Shown here piece after piece: positions 12,701 to 24,700 of a stretch of 64,000 bases of DNA. The first letter of the stretch is position 1. Each line of letters opens with the position of its first letter. The notes under the pieces were generated by a model. The model saw nothing but the letters and a program-made list of their open reading frames with translations. It was not told the origin of the DNA and searched no databases. Where the stretch lies: contig SSNU01000170.1 of the NCBI GenBank assembly GCA_012064415.1, forward strand, positions 8,575-72,574, read 5' to 3'. This stretch comes from Gyrodactylus bullatarudis (lineage: Eukaryota > Platyhelminthes > Monogenea > Gyrodactylidea > Gyrodactylidae). Made by a program: the position numbers and the translations under genes.

Positions 12701-15700
12701 AAAAGTTTTTACCGAATAACTCGAAAACTATCGTATAATTTTTTAAGAAGCACATATCGGAAACCAGCAAGAGATTCTCTACCAAAGCAGAAAATTTCAT
12801 AGAGTAGAATTATTCCATGTAAGACTGTGTTGTGAATGAGGATGAAAGTGATAGTTTCGAGGCCCATCAAAATAAACCACAGGATGTACAATGGAACTCA
12901 CTAGTTTCTTTGGAATCATAGTGAACAGATTTGAAGAGGGAAACTCTGTTATCGTGAGAACGGTCAGATTTATCCTTTTGCTTGGTAGCTTCGTTACGCT
13001 TTTTCGTCTGCATGTATTCGCCAATTCTAAGAATAATGAAATTATTTGATAAATTTTCAAATCATCTATGAATATCTTGCTCACTTTAAATTCCAATCGT
13101 TGACAAATTCATACGTATAACGGATAATATCATTGATTAAATTTTGAATAAGATATTCTTTATAATCTGGTAAGAAAAATTTTAAAAATAATTATGCGCT
13201 TTTCTCTATGTTAACTTGGTTGATGAACTTACCAGATGAAAGACATTCGAGGATTGTGGTCAGGTCAGTTTTCTCGTGAAGATTCTTTGAGTCAGGTTGA
13301 AATAATTGAGATTCTTTTTTTCAAATAAAATAAGCTTGAAATTTTCTCACTGATTAGAAAAGGTTCAACATACGTGTAGAAACTTCAATATTTGAACTGA
13401 GATGGGAATTTTTTCTTTTTAGGTGATGAATTTCATCAGCGTCAATCAGGTAGGATAAGAAATCGATACGTAAATTAGTCTTTGTCATTTGATTTTCCAA
13501 CTTCTAAAGAAAAATCAGAAAAATATTCAATAACATTTGTGTCTCTATCTGTCTGAAACTAACAGAAAAATATTCAGAGTACTTTTGAATCACTTGACAT
13601 TCATCGTATTGTTCTTGAAGGTCTGAAACTTTCAACTTGATTCCATTCAAAGTTTCATAGTATCTATAAAAGTGAGAATAATTGAAAAAAAAGACTTTAA
13701 CCCTGAGAAAATTTTTTCAAGGTACATTTTGTATGGTTTCAGAAGATGCTGATGACGAATATGCAATTTCTTTCAAAAATCAACCTTTGGTTTAGGAGTT
13801 ATTGGCCCAAAAAATAACCTTTTTTTTAGAGATGAATACAAGGTGATCACACCTTCGAATTCTACGGGAATGGTTTCTCGATAAAAGTTTCTTTCTTTTT
13901 TCTTTTCGATCTCTGTTTTTTTATATTTTCTAGGAAATTTTAATATTTTTTCAAAAACGAGTCATTTTTAATTTTCCATAACTTCTCAATAAAAGATTTT
14001 AACTTGATAAATCATAGTTCATTCGAAAGAATATAAGTTCTTCTTTCAGAAAAGTGATCAATAAATGATTTTCAGTACAGAATTATAAACTGATTCATAA
14101 TCTTTAAAACAGAATTATGGCTTGAGAAAGTTATCTGTGCCACTGTTATATATGACCCACTGGGACTTGAAGGGTTAATGTGATAAAAGACTTACATTTT
14201 CATGACTTCATGTGCTTCGTTTATGAGGAATGTCGGCAAAACCTTGTCAGAGCTGTACTTTTTCAAACTTTCTTGATTTTTTTGTAGCTTCATCTGATAT
14301 GGAATCTTTCCAATTGGTATAATTAATGATAAAATGTTGACAGGTTGATATCTAAGGAAAAAAATTGAAACTTGTAGAAACAATAAAATCGACTAATTCT
14401 TAATCCTTAACCAATTAACACTTGGCATCCCTAGTTTGAAAAAGAAAACTGAGTCTTATTCTGTACGAATTATCTGTTTTTGATGACTTGACTAATCTTT
14501 AATTGGTCTCAAATCAAATCTGAAATTGATTGCTCGCCAATTCAACTAAATTTCAACATTTATATATATATTTTTTTGCGAAAATCCCGATTACAATAAG
14601 TAAGTATTTGCAGAGTAAATTTCTAAAACTGTTCGATAACATTGATTTTGAGCTGAAATGAGAAGCATTACACAAATAGAAATAGAGATCCCCAAAAGAG
14701 TTCCGATAAAAAGGAAAAAAATTTCAATATCTTTTCTTAACACAATCTCGGTTAATACACTAAAAACTTACTTGAAGGTAACAATTTTACGACTTGAAAT
14801 AAAGAAAGCTTCAATCAAAGATTTGTTTTTTGTATGCTCGCATGCCACGTTTAGAGGATGAAGAATATCAGGCGTCGGACTAAGTGTAGCTGGGTCTCTA
14901 CTGTTTCCGAAATTTGGAGTCATTGTTTGACCTACAAGCCAATTACCATTGATCAAGAGATCAAGAAACTTGACAAAGGAAAAATTCCAACTTTCCAGTG
15001 AAACTTGGCTCGGAATTGTCGAGACGTTGCACGATGAGCATTTCATACCGCATAGAATCTTGTTGTGACCTTGGATGTTGTAAAAGTTTGAAAATGCATT
15101 GATTTAGTAACATAATTTTGCGACACTCACCATAAGAACTTGTTTTACCGACACCCGATGTTAAATTTGAAGAGATTTTCATGATTATTGAAGCATTTGA
15201 TTGAGAAAATCTTCTTACATGATTACACATGGTCAGCGAACACTTTTCGTTAGGACAATGTTTATTTCTAAAAGAAAAATACTGATTATTTATCTCCCCG
15301 TGTTGATGATTATCCATTTGAATTATCTATAGTTCATACTTACGAGAAGCAATTCTTTTCAAGAAATGTTCCCAAAGAAATGTCAGGATAATCCCAGGCG
15401 TTGATGGAGATTTCTGTTGGTAGAATGCATGGTTCTGGAAAGTTTTCCGATTCTAACGAATAAACCGTTTGAAGGAAATTCGTGCGTGTATGGTTCCTCA
15501 GATCTGTCAGGGGTAGTTGATTTTCAAATTGACTGATACTCTGATCATGCTAGAGATGAATTTTGATATTGAAAGAAAAATTAAATTCAAATGTAGTATT
15601 TATTTCGAATCGAGATTCAATACTTGTTTTAGAGAAAAAACTCACAATTAATTCGATATGATTTGTAGCAGTTGAGTTTGTTGGAACACTTTCACTGGAA

Positions 15701-18700
15701 TGTTTCATAAGGCTTTTTTGCTTAAAGAATCGTCCAAGGCCACTCCAACCTCGGTTAATTTTATTGCTTTCTTCTTTTTCTTCCGGATCGACAGGACTTG
15801 GTTCAACGGCCAATTCATCGATGGAAATTTTATTTTTCTGGAAATACATTTTTTATTCATTTATCTGACTAGATAACTGTATAAATTAGGGTAAAACAAA
15901 TTTTCAATGAATTAATGATGTTCAAGCTTTTATATAGCTATTAGTACTTATTGAAAAAGTTGTCAAATCCACTTTTTACACGTTTTGATTTTTCCCTGAT
16001 CAATCTCTCAAGTAAATATTGAAAAGTCAAAAAAAACTTTTTAAATTTTTATAAATACTTTTTTTTATAAATAATATAAAATTCACCTTGGAGAAAGAAT
16101 ATGTCTCGGAAGCGATAAAGGCCAAGTGCTTCTTTAGCATATCATTAAGGAGATGCCCAAAGGGCCAATCAACAAGATACTGGTAATATGGAAATAGGGG
16201 ATCATTTCTCCCTTCATCTGTGAGTAGGTATGGCATAGACAGTGTGAAAATTGAATTCTCTTGGCATTGACACCACTGAGTTGGATTTTTTTGTCTATCC
16301 GATGATTTGAGTATTGAAGATGAGCAACATTTGATGCTCTGATCAGATAGGCCACGAGAGGATAACGATCTGATTAGATAATTTTTGATCCCACAGAAAT
16401 TGTCATGATCTAGAATCGTATCATTTTTGCTTTGTACTTGCTGAGTTTCATCAGAAATACTCAAGGCAAGTCGACGCATGTAGATTGGCGAGGGTTTCAA
16501 GTCAGATAATGGTTGGGAGTGTTGAACAAAGTTTATTGATAAATCTGAGCAGAGTGATACCTGTCCTTGAATCATTTGGAGCATTTGACATGCAAATAAT
16601 AGACATTTTTTAACACGGAATAATTCAGCATAACTTTTACCCCGTAAGAGAACCTATTAATACACAAAAGAACATTAATTTGGCAAATATTCCAAAAATT
16701 TTAGCACAGTTTTGACCACCCTGCTTATAACCAATTGCTACAGCATCATTAAGTCATTAAAGTATTTATATTTTATTACTAACAGTTACCGAGGGATAGT
16801 ATATATCTTCATTTTCTCTCAGATACTCTTGATAGTTGCTTGTAAGAAACAGACAGATACTTTTGGAAGGAAAACCTAAAAGAAAAAAATCACATTCATG
16901 ACAAAAGGAAACTGGTTGTGAGAATCTAACCTTCAAGTTGATTGAATTTTAAAAGTTTAAACTGTTTGCAGGTTCCCAGTTGAGAATTATCTCGTGACAG
17001 CATGTCAACAGAATCAAAAATCTTGGTGCATATTGCATTGGCTACTTTGTTGATGACTTTCTGTAAATAGGAGAATGCTATTCAAAGAAATTTTCACAAG
17101 AATACACAATCAACTTACATCGCCTAGGTTATAAAAACAGATTATTCCATATTCGTGAAAAAGCTTTTGAGCATAATATGAAACAAGCCCTTTAACAAGG
17201 ACAATTGTTGGCTGGAACGAGAGTATCTTTTCAACAGAGTTCTTTAGATAACTTTCCTCCTGAAACAAAGTTTTATTGTTGAGAATAAATCATGTGCTTT
17301 TATTGGTCAATTTGACTTTTACAATCTCAAAAAATTGATTTTTGGTTATCTGGAAGTATCTCTGGTATTACTAACACTTTCTAACTAACTTGTTTTATGT
17401 GCTCTTCGAGATGGGTAAACTTTTTCATGCCTCTCTCATAGACAAGTGAACACGCAAGTATTAAAACCTTTGGGTTATGAATTGAACTGGCAATGTCCTT
17501 GAAGCAGGTCTTTTTTGAGAAGCAGACACCATGGAGAACTTGACTCTCTTGTGGATTATTATCGATAAGCTAAATGAAGTAATATTGATTTTAAGAAATT
17601 TCTTTTGGATCAATGATGGAATCTGAAGTGTAGATTTCATTGGAATATAACTAACCTTTTTTTCGAAGTCTCTTCCAGACAGTTTGTTACTGAGATTTGG
17701 TTTTAAGGTTTATTTAATTTTGAATGATTTTTTTAGATATGTACCGATAGGAACACTACAAAGGCATTTAGATAAATTGAAGAGAGTTTAGGTTGCATCC
17801 ACTGAAGAAGGTACTTAACTATCTCAGTACTGAAACATCTGAAAGAGGCTTTGGAAAAAGTTTGGTTATATTTCAATTAAATCTACTATCATTTACTAAT
17901 ATTTGCGTTTTAATGGGAGATAAATTTTAGAATAATAGCTCATTCTATCTGAATCATACTAGTTGATCTCAAGACTGGAACTTGAGGATTAGTTATCATT
18001 TTTAAATCAACTTCCATTCTTTTTTGTAGCGAGAACTCGAAAAAAGTTAGTATCTTTGGTTACTTTTTACCAAATTATAATTCGGGATTTTGCTGAACTC
18101 GGGAAAAAATTGAGAACAAGATTTTTAATTCTTACATGACTGTAGATGAAGGATCGTTCAAAATTCATTCTCAATACTGCTCTAATATTAATTAAAAAAT
18201 CGAAAATTATTTACCAAGTTGACAGGTTTTTAATTGATTTAAATTTAGAGAAAAATCAATATTTTGGAACTTGAAACTGTATTACCTTTTTAATATAAAT
18301 GTATCTTCCAAGACTTGTCGGACCCAATTTTGGTTTCTCTAGGAGACTTTTTATCACCTTTGGGGTTCCCTTAGGAACTTCAATTGATCCGGATTGATTC
18401 TTTGGTCTCTTTTCATTTTCATTATTCATCTCGTTAACAATGTTGAGCAAGTATTGATTTCTCATGTCGATTCGAGTCTGGCAATAAAAAAATTTACATG
18501 AATATCAATTCATTAAACAAAAGAATATATATCAAATACTACTTATTCGGCATGTTCAATATGATTTCCAAATTGATTATTTTTCGCGTCATCTACAACC
18601 TGCTACATCATACAAAAAAAGAAATAACACTTTGACTATTTTTTAAGGATTTCTTTTCTGATATCAGCTTAAACTTCCTTGATTAATTCGTAATTTAAGA

Positions 18701-21700
18701 AGATTTCAAAAGTTAAGAACTATCAATCAAAATCTTCTAAAAGATATTTATTTGAAGACAACAGTTGCCTGATTTCCTCAAAAATATTTTGAGCTTGCTG
18801 ACTCGAAGTCATGCTAGTGTTAAGAAGTTCTTAATAAGAACGAACGAAAAAATAAATCTGACCAATAGCAATTATTCATCCAAGATTGATCAATGGGGGT
18901 TGAATGTGCTCATACTCTTGGGACTGTGAGGAATACATCTAATGTCTGATTATTAGTTAGTAATCGTCTTCTCTGCTTCCCCTTTCTTTTTTGTTGACAG
19001 ATTTCTTTTTCGTGATGGAGTAGGGGCTTGTACTTCTATTGGTCAGATTTTATAATGTTCCTTTAACCTGCATGTACATAAATGTATCTAAAGTCGGTGT
19101 TTGGTCTGAAGATAACCGACGAAAATAAAGCTTTATTCATCAATTTGTTGCAATAATCCTTCGTTCGTCTTAACACTATAGCATGACTTCGAGTCAGCAA
19201 GCGCAAAATATTTATTCATTTACTTAGTTTTTGGAATAATCTATCATTATCCCATTCCTCAAATTTCTTTATAACATCGGTAGTTCAGCTCAAATTTGTG
19301 CCACTTTAAAATAGTTAAGGAGGGGCTGTAGGAAAAAAACTTGTTTTTAATGAATTTTTGAGTTTATTTATGACTTTTATATTCGTTTCAATGAAGGAAA
19401 AAAATTTGCGCAGTATTAATACATAAATTTAGTTGACTAACCATTTCGGTGACCTCCTTCGCCAGATTAAAGATGATACTAAGCCAATCTTGCGAGAGAT
19501 AATTATTTCTCAAATCCTGTGCAATGAAATCCTGGCAATAGTCTTCAAGGTGTTTTCTAATAGGAAACAATGTGTTTAGCAAGTTTACAAAATCTCTAAA
19601 AACTGTATTTTAGCTCGTCTGTATTAGAGAGAGACAATTTTAGTAACATCCAGATGTGCAAAGCTCATTTTAAAGATATTTTTTCAACGTAAAAAAGTTC
19701 CTATTAAACGATGTATTTTAAATTTTGCTTAGATACCCCTAATCGCAATTGAAAATGCCGATTTTTGGGCCGTTTTAAATAGAAATAGGTTTGTAAGGTA
19801 TTTTTAATCAGCACTGCATATTCTAGTAAAAAATTCCGATTAATTTGGGGTTTGTTGAAGATATTTGGGAAACTGGGATTTTAGGGTATCAGAGAATTAA
19901 AAATTTCGAATGCATTTTTCAAGTTAGATCTCACAAATTTGCATTGCAGCCGAAACATTGTTCGAAAAAAAATATTTGACTCGCCCTAGTATGTATAGAG
20001 AAAAATTCAATTTGTCAAAGTATTCTAGATAGCTTAAAAAGAAACAATAATTCTCAACTCAAATATTTTTTCAAGGATCTGATAAAAAATGATAAATTCT
20101 CCTCTTATATATTGATCAGCTTCAGATGGCATTCATATCTAAGCGAGTATTTGAAGTGATCGACTCAATTTTTTTATCTAGGAACATATACCATGTTTCA
20201 GTATTAAAGAAATTGTCTCTTTGAATTACAGTACAGTACTTGTTAAACTGAATAGTTTTGGTTAAATAAGGAACTGATTTTTCGACTGACTTGTGAATAA
20301 TTTTATTCTGGTTTCTATCCTTGTCTAAGGAATCCTTAGCAAAAACTTGATCTTCATCCTAAAGCAATGAGAATAGTTATCGGCAATGTAAGTCAATGAA
20401 AGCATAAAATCAAAATTACTTCAACTGTACTTTGACTCATAAAGGTCTGACGTGACATCATTGTCGATCTTCTCATACCTGGATTTCTATACTCGATATC
20501 AGAATCTGTAGTTCTGCTCAAAGGGTCTTGTAAAAAGAAGAGATTAGGTTTTTTGTACTCAAATTTCTCTAATCATTTTCAGAGTATATTATCGAATAAT
20601 TTTATCTATCAGTTAAAGGAATTTTCTTTTATTGATCACCATTAGGTGTTTCACTAAGCTTCTCGAGCATAATTAGATTTTAAAAATGCTTTTGATTACT
20701 TTGAGTTTTGATCTGATTCTAGAAACTGAAGTAGAAATAATTTTTTAAAAATTATTAATAGACTAGGGCTATTTAACCCTTTATGTCCCGAATTATTTTC
20801 TTTTCATCTAGAGCTATTGTTTCACGGTAGAAAATTATTTTATATTTTCCTAAGGCCTCAGTAAATAGGTTTTCAAAAAACGCTCTAAATTTTCAAAAAA
20901 TCCCTCTTTTTCAAGTAACTTTGGTTATCATCAGGAGGAAGCCATCTTTATGAATTATACATTTTCTTGTAGCTTAATAAATTTTCTTTCTAATGATTAT
21001 TATCACTCAAGAAACTGGTGGAACAATGGGACATAAAGGGTTAAAGTTATGTCAAGTCGCACATGGTTTTTTACTGATATGATTTATTATAGATTGATTA
21101 TTTCTTATGTGCTGTGTCAAAAATTTTCAGAATAAATTCTTCATACTGGCTGAAATAAATATAAGGTTTTTATATACGTGAAAATGTTGGCATCACTTTC
21201 TTCTTATTTTGAAATAGGGTTAATTCCAAAAAACACCCCAAGAAAATTTTTCTTTTCCAAAAATTATTCCAAGAATGACCCCGAAATTTTCCAAAAGAAA
21301 ATACTTTTTATAAATAACTAAACACTAAATTTCATTACACTTTTTGCTCTTGACTTTTTACGGCTTTTATTTATTCTGTTCAAGTTCCGACTCCTTCAGA
21401 TTTTCGACGTCAAAGAGCATGATAATCTCCGAGTAAGCTGCTTTCAAGGAGATTACTTTTTATTCATTTGGGACATAATTTTCAAGGGAAACTTTTAACT
21501 TATTAGCCACGACACTCAGATGTTTACAGGGATATCCATTAATTTTGGAAAAACTACAAGAACATTGGAGTTTGTTGATATTAACAACTCTTCTTATTTC
21601 ACTATTTCGATCTTGAGAAACATAAAATAGATATTCTTTAGGGGTAGCGAAAATTTGTAAGAACCTAGATTCGCGTAATATTTTTTCCATCAAAGGTTCT

Positions 21701-24700
21701 ATATAAGGAGAAAGTCCACTTTCAATCTTTGAATAGAAGTTTTGCCGTTCTAAGAATTACTCTGACAATAAATTCATATACGAAATTGTGATATTGAATG
21801 AATGTTTTTCTCTTATTCTCAATAGACTTGCATTCAATGATTCAGCAAAATCAGAAGTTAAAATCCCAAAGCGGCATTTAGGAAATGCGAAACTGGCCAA
21901 ATTTACGACAGAAATTTCACCAGGATATTCTACAACATTTAGAGTTGAAATTTTCATTGGGGTGAATTTTGGAAATTTTTGGGGAATAAATTTTCTTTTG
22001 AGGTCATTTTTGGACAAAAGAATTTTCTTGGGGTGTTTTTTGAAATTAACCCTTTTGAAATATTTTCTCCTATTAGAATACAGGGTTAGTTTGAGAAATA
22101 AGACATCATATCTGTATAAACATAACTTTGTTCTTTGGGAAAAGGATAAAATACAAATTTTCATGCTTACCATTGGAGATTAAACAATCCTCCAGTGGGA
22201 AAGAGTTTGAATCTTCTTTCATCTTCAGCCTAGGATTAACTATGGCAGCGTATTCAGAATATTTTTGAGATTTTAACTCTTGTATCCATAGTGGTTGCTA
22301 GAATCGATAAGATGAAAATTATTTATTTCTTGACAAAGTTGTGTAATAATTAAATAGATAAGTTACAAAGGATACAGTTTAAAATGTTTGTAATCATCAT
22401 TTTTATGGGTTTCTTTGTTAGCAAATATGGTTATTCAATGAATATTACCAATAAAAAATCATGATAGAGTTTAGTTTTCGTATCATACTAAGCAATGGCA
22501 GACCTACGTTTGCTGTCCCAATAGGAAATTTAGAAGATCCAACCAAAACTTATGTTTGTGAAGTTATCGAAGTCAAAGATAAACTCAACTATGAGTTCAT
22601 ATGCAATCAAATCTCGAATATACTGTATGAATTCAGTGTCAAGCCAGAAAATTTTTATTTACTGCTATCTGATGCGGCTTCTTATATGATGAAAGCCAAA
22701 ATTAGTCTCAAAGATACCTATATCAATTTATTTCACGTAACTTGTTTCGCTCACTTGTTACATAACTGCGCCATGATTATCAAAGAATCAAATGTTATTG
22801 TCGATAGATTAATATCTTCTGTGAAAGCAGCAACAATAAAAAATCTTTCAAGAAGAGATAAGTTTTACGAAATTGGTTTCCCTCCAGCTCCAATCGTTAC
22901 AAGATGGGGAACTTGGCTCGAAGCTGTTGAATACTATTATGAGAAACTACCTGATGTTAGGAAAATTTTTGAAGAAGAGAAAGAAGATGGAATTTTGATG
23001 AAAAATGTGAAAGAAATTTTACGTGAAGAAACCCTTATTGAAAACTTGATCCTGATTCCATCAAAAAATTAATCAAGATACTTGAAAGCCCAAAAACAAG
23101 TCTTAAAGAAGCTATTAATTTGTTGAACGACTTTAATCCAGAGAATGATCCATGTGAAATTAAAAACTATATCAATAAGAGGTTAATGGAAAATGATGCT
23201 GCAAAAATCATCAAAATGGATAACAAAAGTATCAGCCCTAAAATTTATAATTTATTGATGAGTACCAATCCAACTTCCACGCAAGTAGAAAGATCTTTCT
23301 CTCAAATGAAATATTTTTTAACCAAGAATAAACCCTTCAAAGAAGAAAATTATAAGAAATACTTTATTTTATATGCGAATACTGAAGAAAAATTTTCCAT
23401 TTAAAGTAAAAAATTTAATAAATCTTATTTTATTAACATTGCTATTTATTGCTATTTTTATTAATTTAAAGTGCTAATTTTAAATAAAAATTGCTATTTT
23501 TTTCTCTAAATTTTGCTATTTTGTTGCGGACCCTAATGATAACTCAAAATCTTTTTACTTGTTACATTTGGATAAAAATTTTTATATAAAATTAAAGATT
23601 TTATTAATAATAAAGAAAAAAAATCAAATAAAGATCAAAGATTAAGATCACCAGACAGCTTTTCTTAGCCCATACATTATTGTTGCTATTGATCTGGAAA
23701 TGTAAATCTTACTGAGCGAATGTGTATTTCCAGAAAGAACCAATTGAATTAAAATGAAAATATTTTTCCTCGACCAATTTTGTTGTGGGAAGAGAGCTTA
23801 CCGAGTTCAAATGATACATTGTGGATTCGTTGTCATCGAAAAAGTTTGAATTTTTAAAATTCAAATTAGATGAAGGAACAAAATCATTTTCGGTCATGGA
23901 AATTCGATGGATATTTCCTGAACTCGTGCTAGTCAAATTCACTCTTGTCAACATGCCGACGCGAAGAAACGAATTCAATAGGCTCTTTACATCGTCACTA
24001 AAATTAATATCTTTTTAATTTTTACTCTATTCTTTGTTTGTGCTCAGATTTTATGAACCATGTTAGAGTCTTAGTTAATACAGAGTAGGGTGGAAATTTT
24101 ACCTGAATTTCTGTACCGACTTATCAATTACATTTTTGGATTGAATCATATGTCTAAAATGCTTCTTCATTTTGTCTATAAGTACTCTCGTGAGTTGTTC
24201 CGAGAAAAAAATTTCATCCAACCCTATTATACTTAGTATATCCAATAGAATCTCTGGAAAACTCAAGTAAGCATTTTTTTGATTTATTTCATCAAGAGTA
24301 AAGCATATACGTTAATTCAAAAGAAAACTCACTCGGTTGGCAATTGATCTTGATTATCGGAGAGGGAATGTTTTACATATGTGAAAATATCATGGCCACT
24401 CATGCGTGTAGAACCAGTTTCCTGGTAGCAAGAGTTCTCGAATTCATTAAAGACTCGGCCACTTGAACTGAAATAATTCTTGATATTATTAAAGCTTGTT
24501 CTATTTGGTTTTGAGTCAGACTCAGCAATTTTAGAATAACTGAGTAGGTTTTGGTAGACATCAAAAATTGAATTAAGATCAAATTTACTACCGTTGAGTA
24601 CGACACAAAGGACATCGCGTAAAAGTCCTTGAATTTGTGTATCATTCTTTTCCAAGTCTGACTTTGATAAGACACTACAAAATATAGCAGAATGAAATTT

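Larger units (their letters stand above)
16087..19556 (-). other. PIKFYVE: PIKfyve exons 9-15: TCP1/chaperonin-like domain
   Basis: Exons are 19442-19556, 18286-18477, 17390-17569, 17119-17259, 16931-17060, 16790-16875 and 16087-16653. The sequence follows the PIKfyve TCP1-like region step by step: the helix before RYIYIKK, then LHGVCFSKK, NPKVLILACSLVYE, FQPTIVLVKGLVS, QLGTCKQFKL and VLLRGKSYAELFRVKK, where family members have an LRGGS-type motif. In known PIKfyve this domain contacts partners such as Vac14. Exon 15 continues into a long low-conservation linker. Confidence 0.9.
20240..24674 (-). other. PIKFYVE: PIKfyve exons 4-8: DEP-like region and linker
   Basis: Exons are 24333-24674, 24103-24261, 23713-23997, 20420-20513 and 20240-20358. 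Exons 4-6 fall where PIKfyve has its DEP domain; a helical stretch followed by VKSLLNSFLRVGMLTRV resembles the end of a DEP fold, but the match is weak. Exons 7 and 8 are Ser/Thr-rich linker. The donor of exon 6 could instead be at 23802 (GTAAGC). I chose 23713 because only that phase joins to the open frame of exon 7. Intron 6 (20514-23712) is 3.2 kb and holds a MITE, a MULE fragment and a hAT fragment. Confidence 0.75.

Noticed and set aside
17651..17706. Short open stretch reading SNKLSGRDFEKK with acceptor- and donor-like ends, a possible extra PIKfyve exon
   Set aside because: Its phase does not fit exon 10 (phase 0), it is an arm of a repeat also found at 51 kb, and exons 10 and 11 join in phase without it.
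21788..22183. 131-codon plus-strand frame
   Set aside because: It is the antisense of the MULE transposase fragment and has no domain of its own.
23802..23997. Alternative shorter exon 6 of PIKfyve with donor at 23801
   Set aside because: The donor GTAAGC is good, but ending there in phase 0 leaves no acceptor giving an open frame for exon 7; kept only as a possibility.
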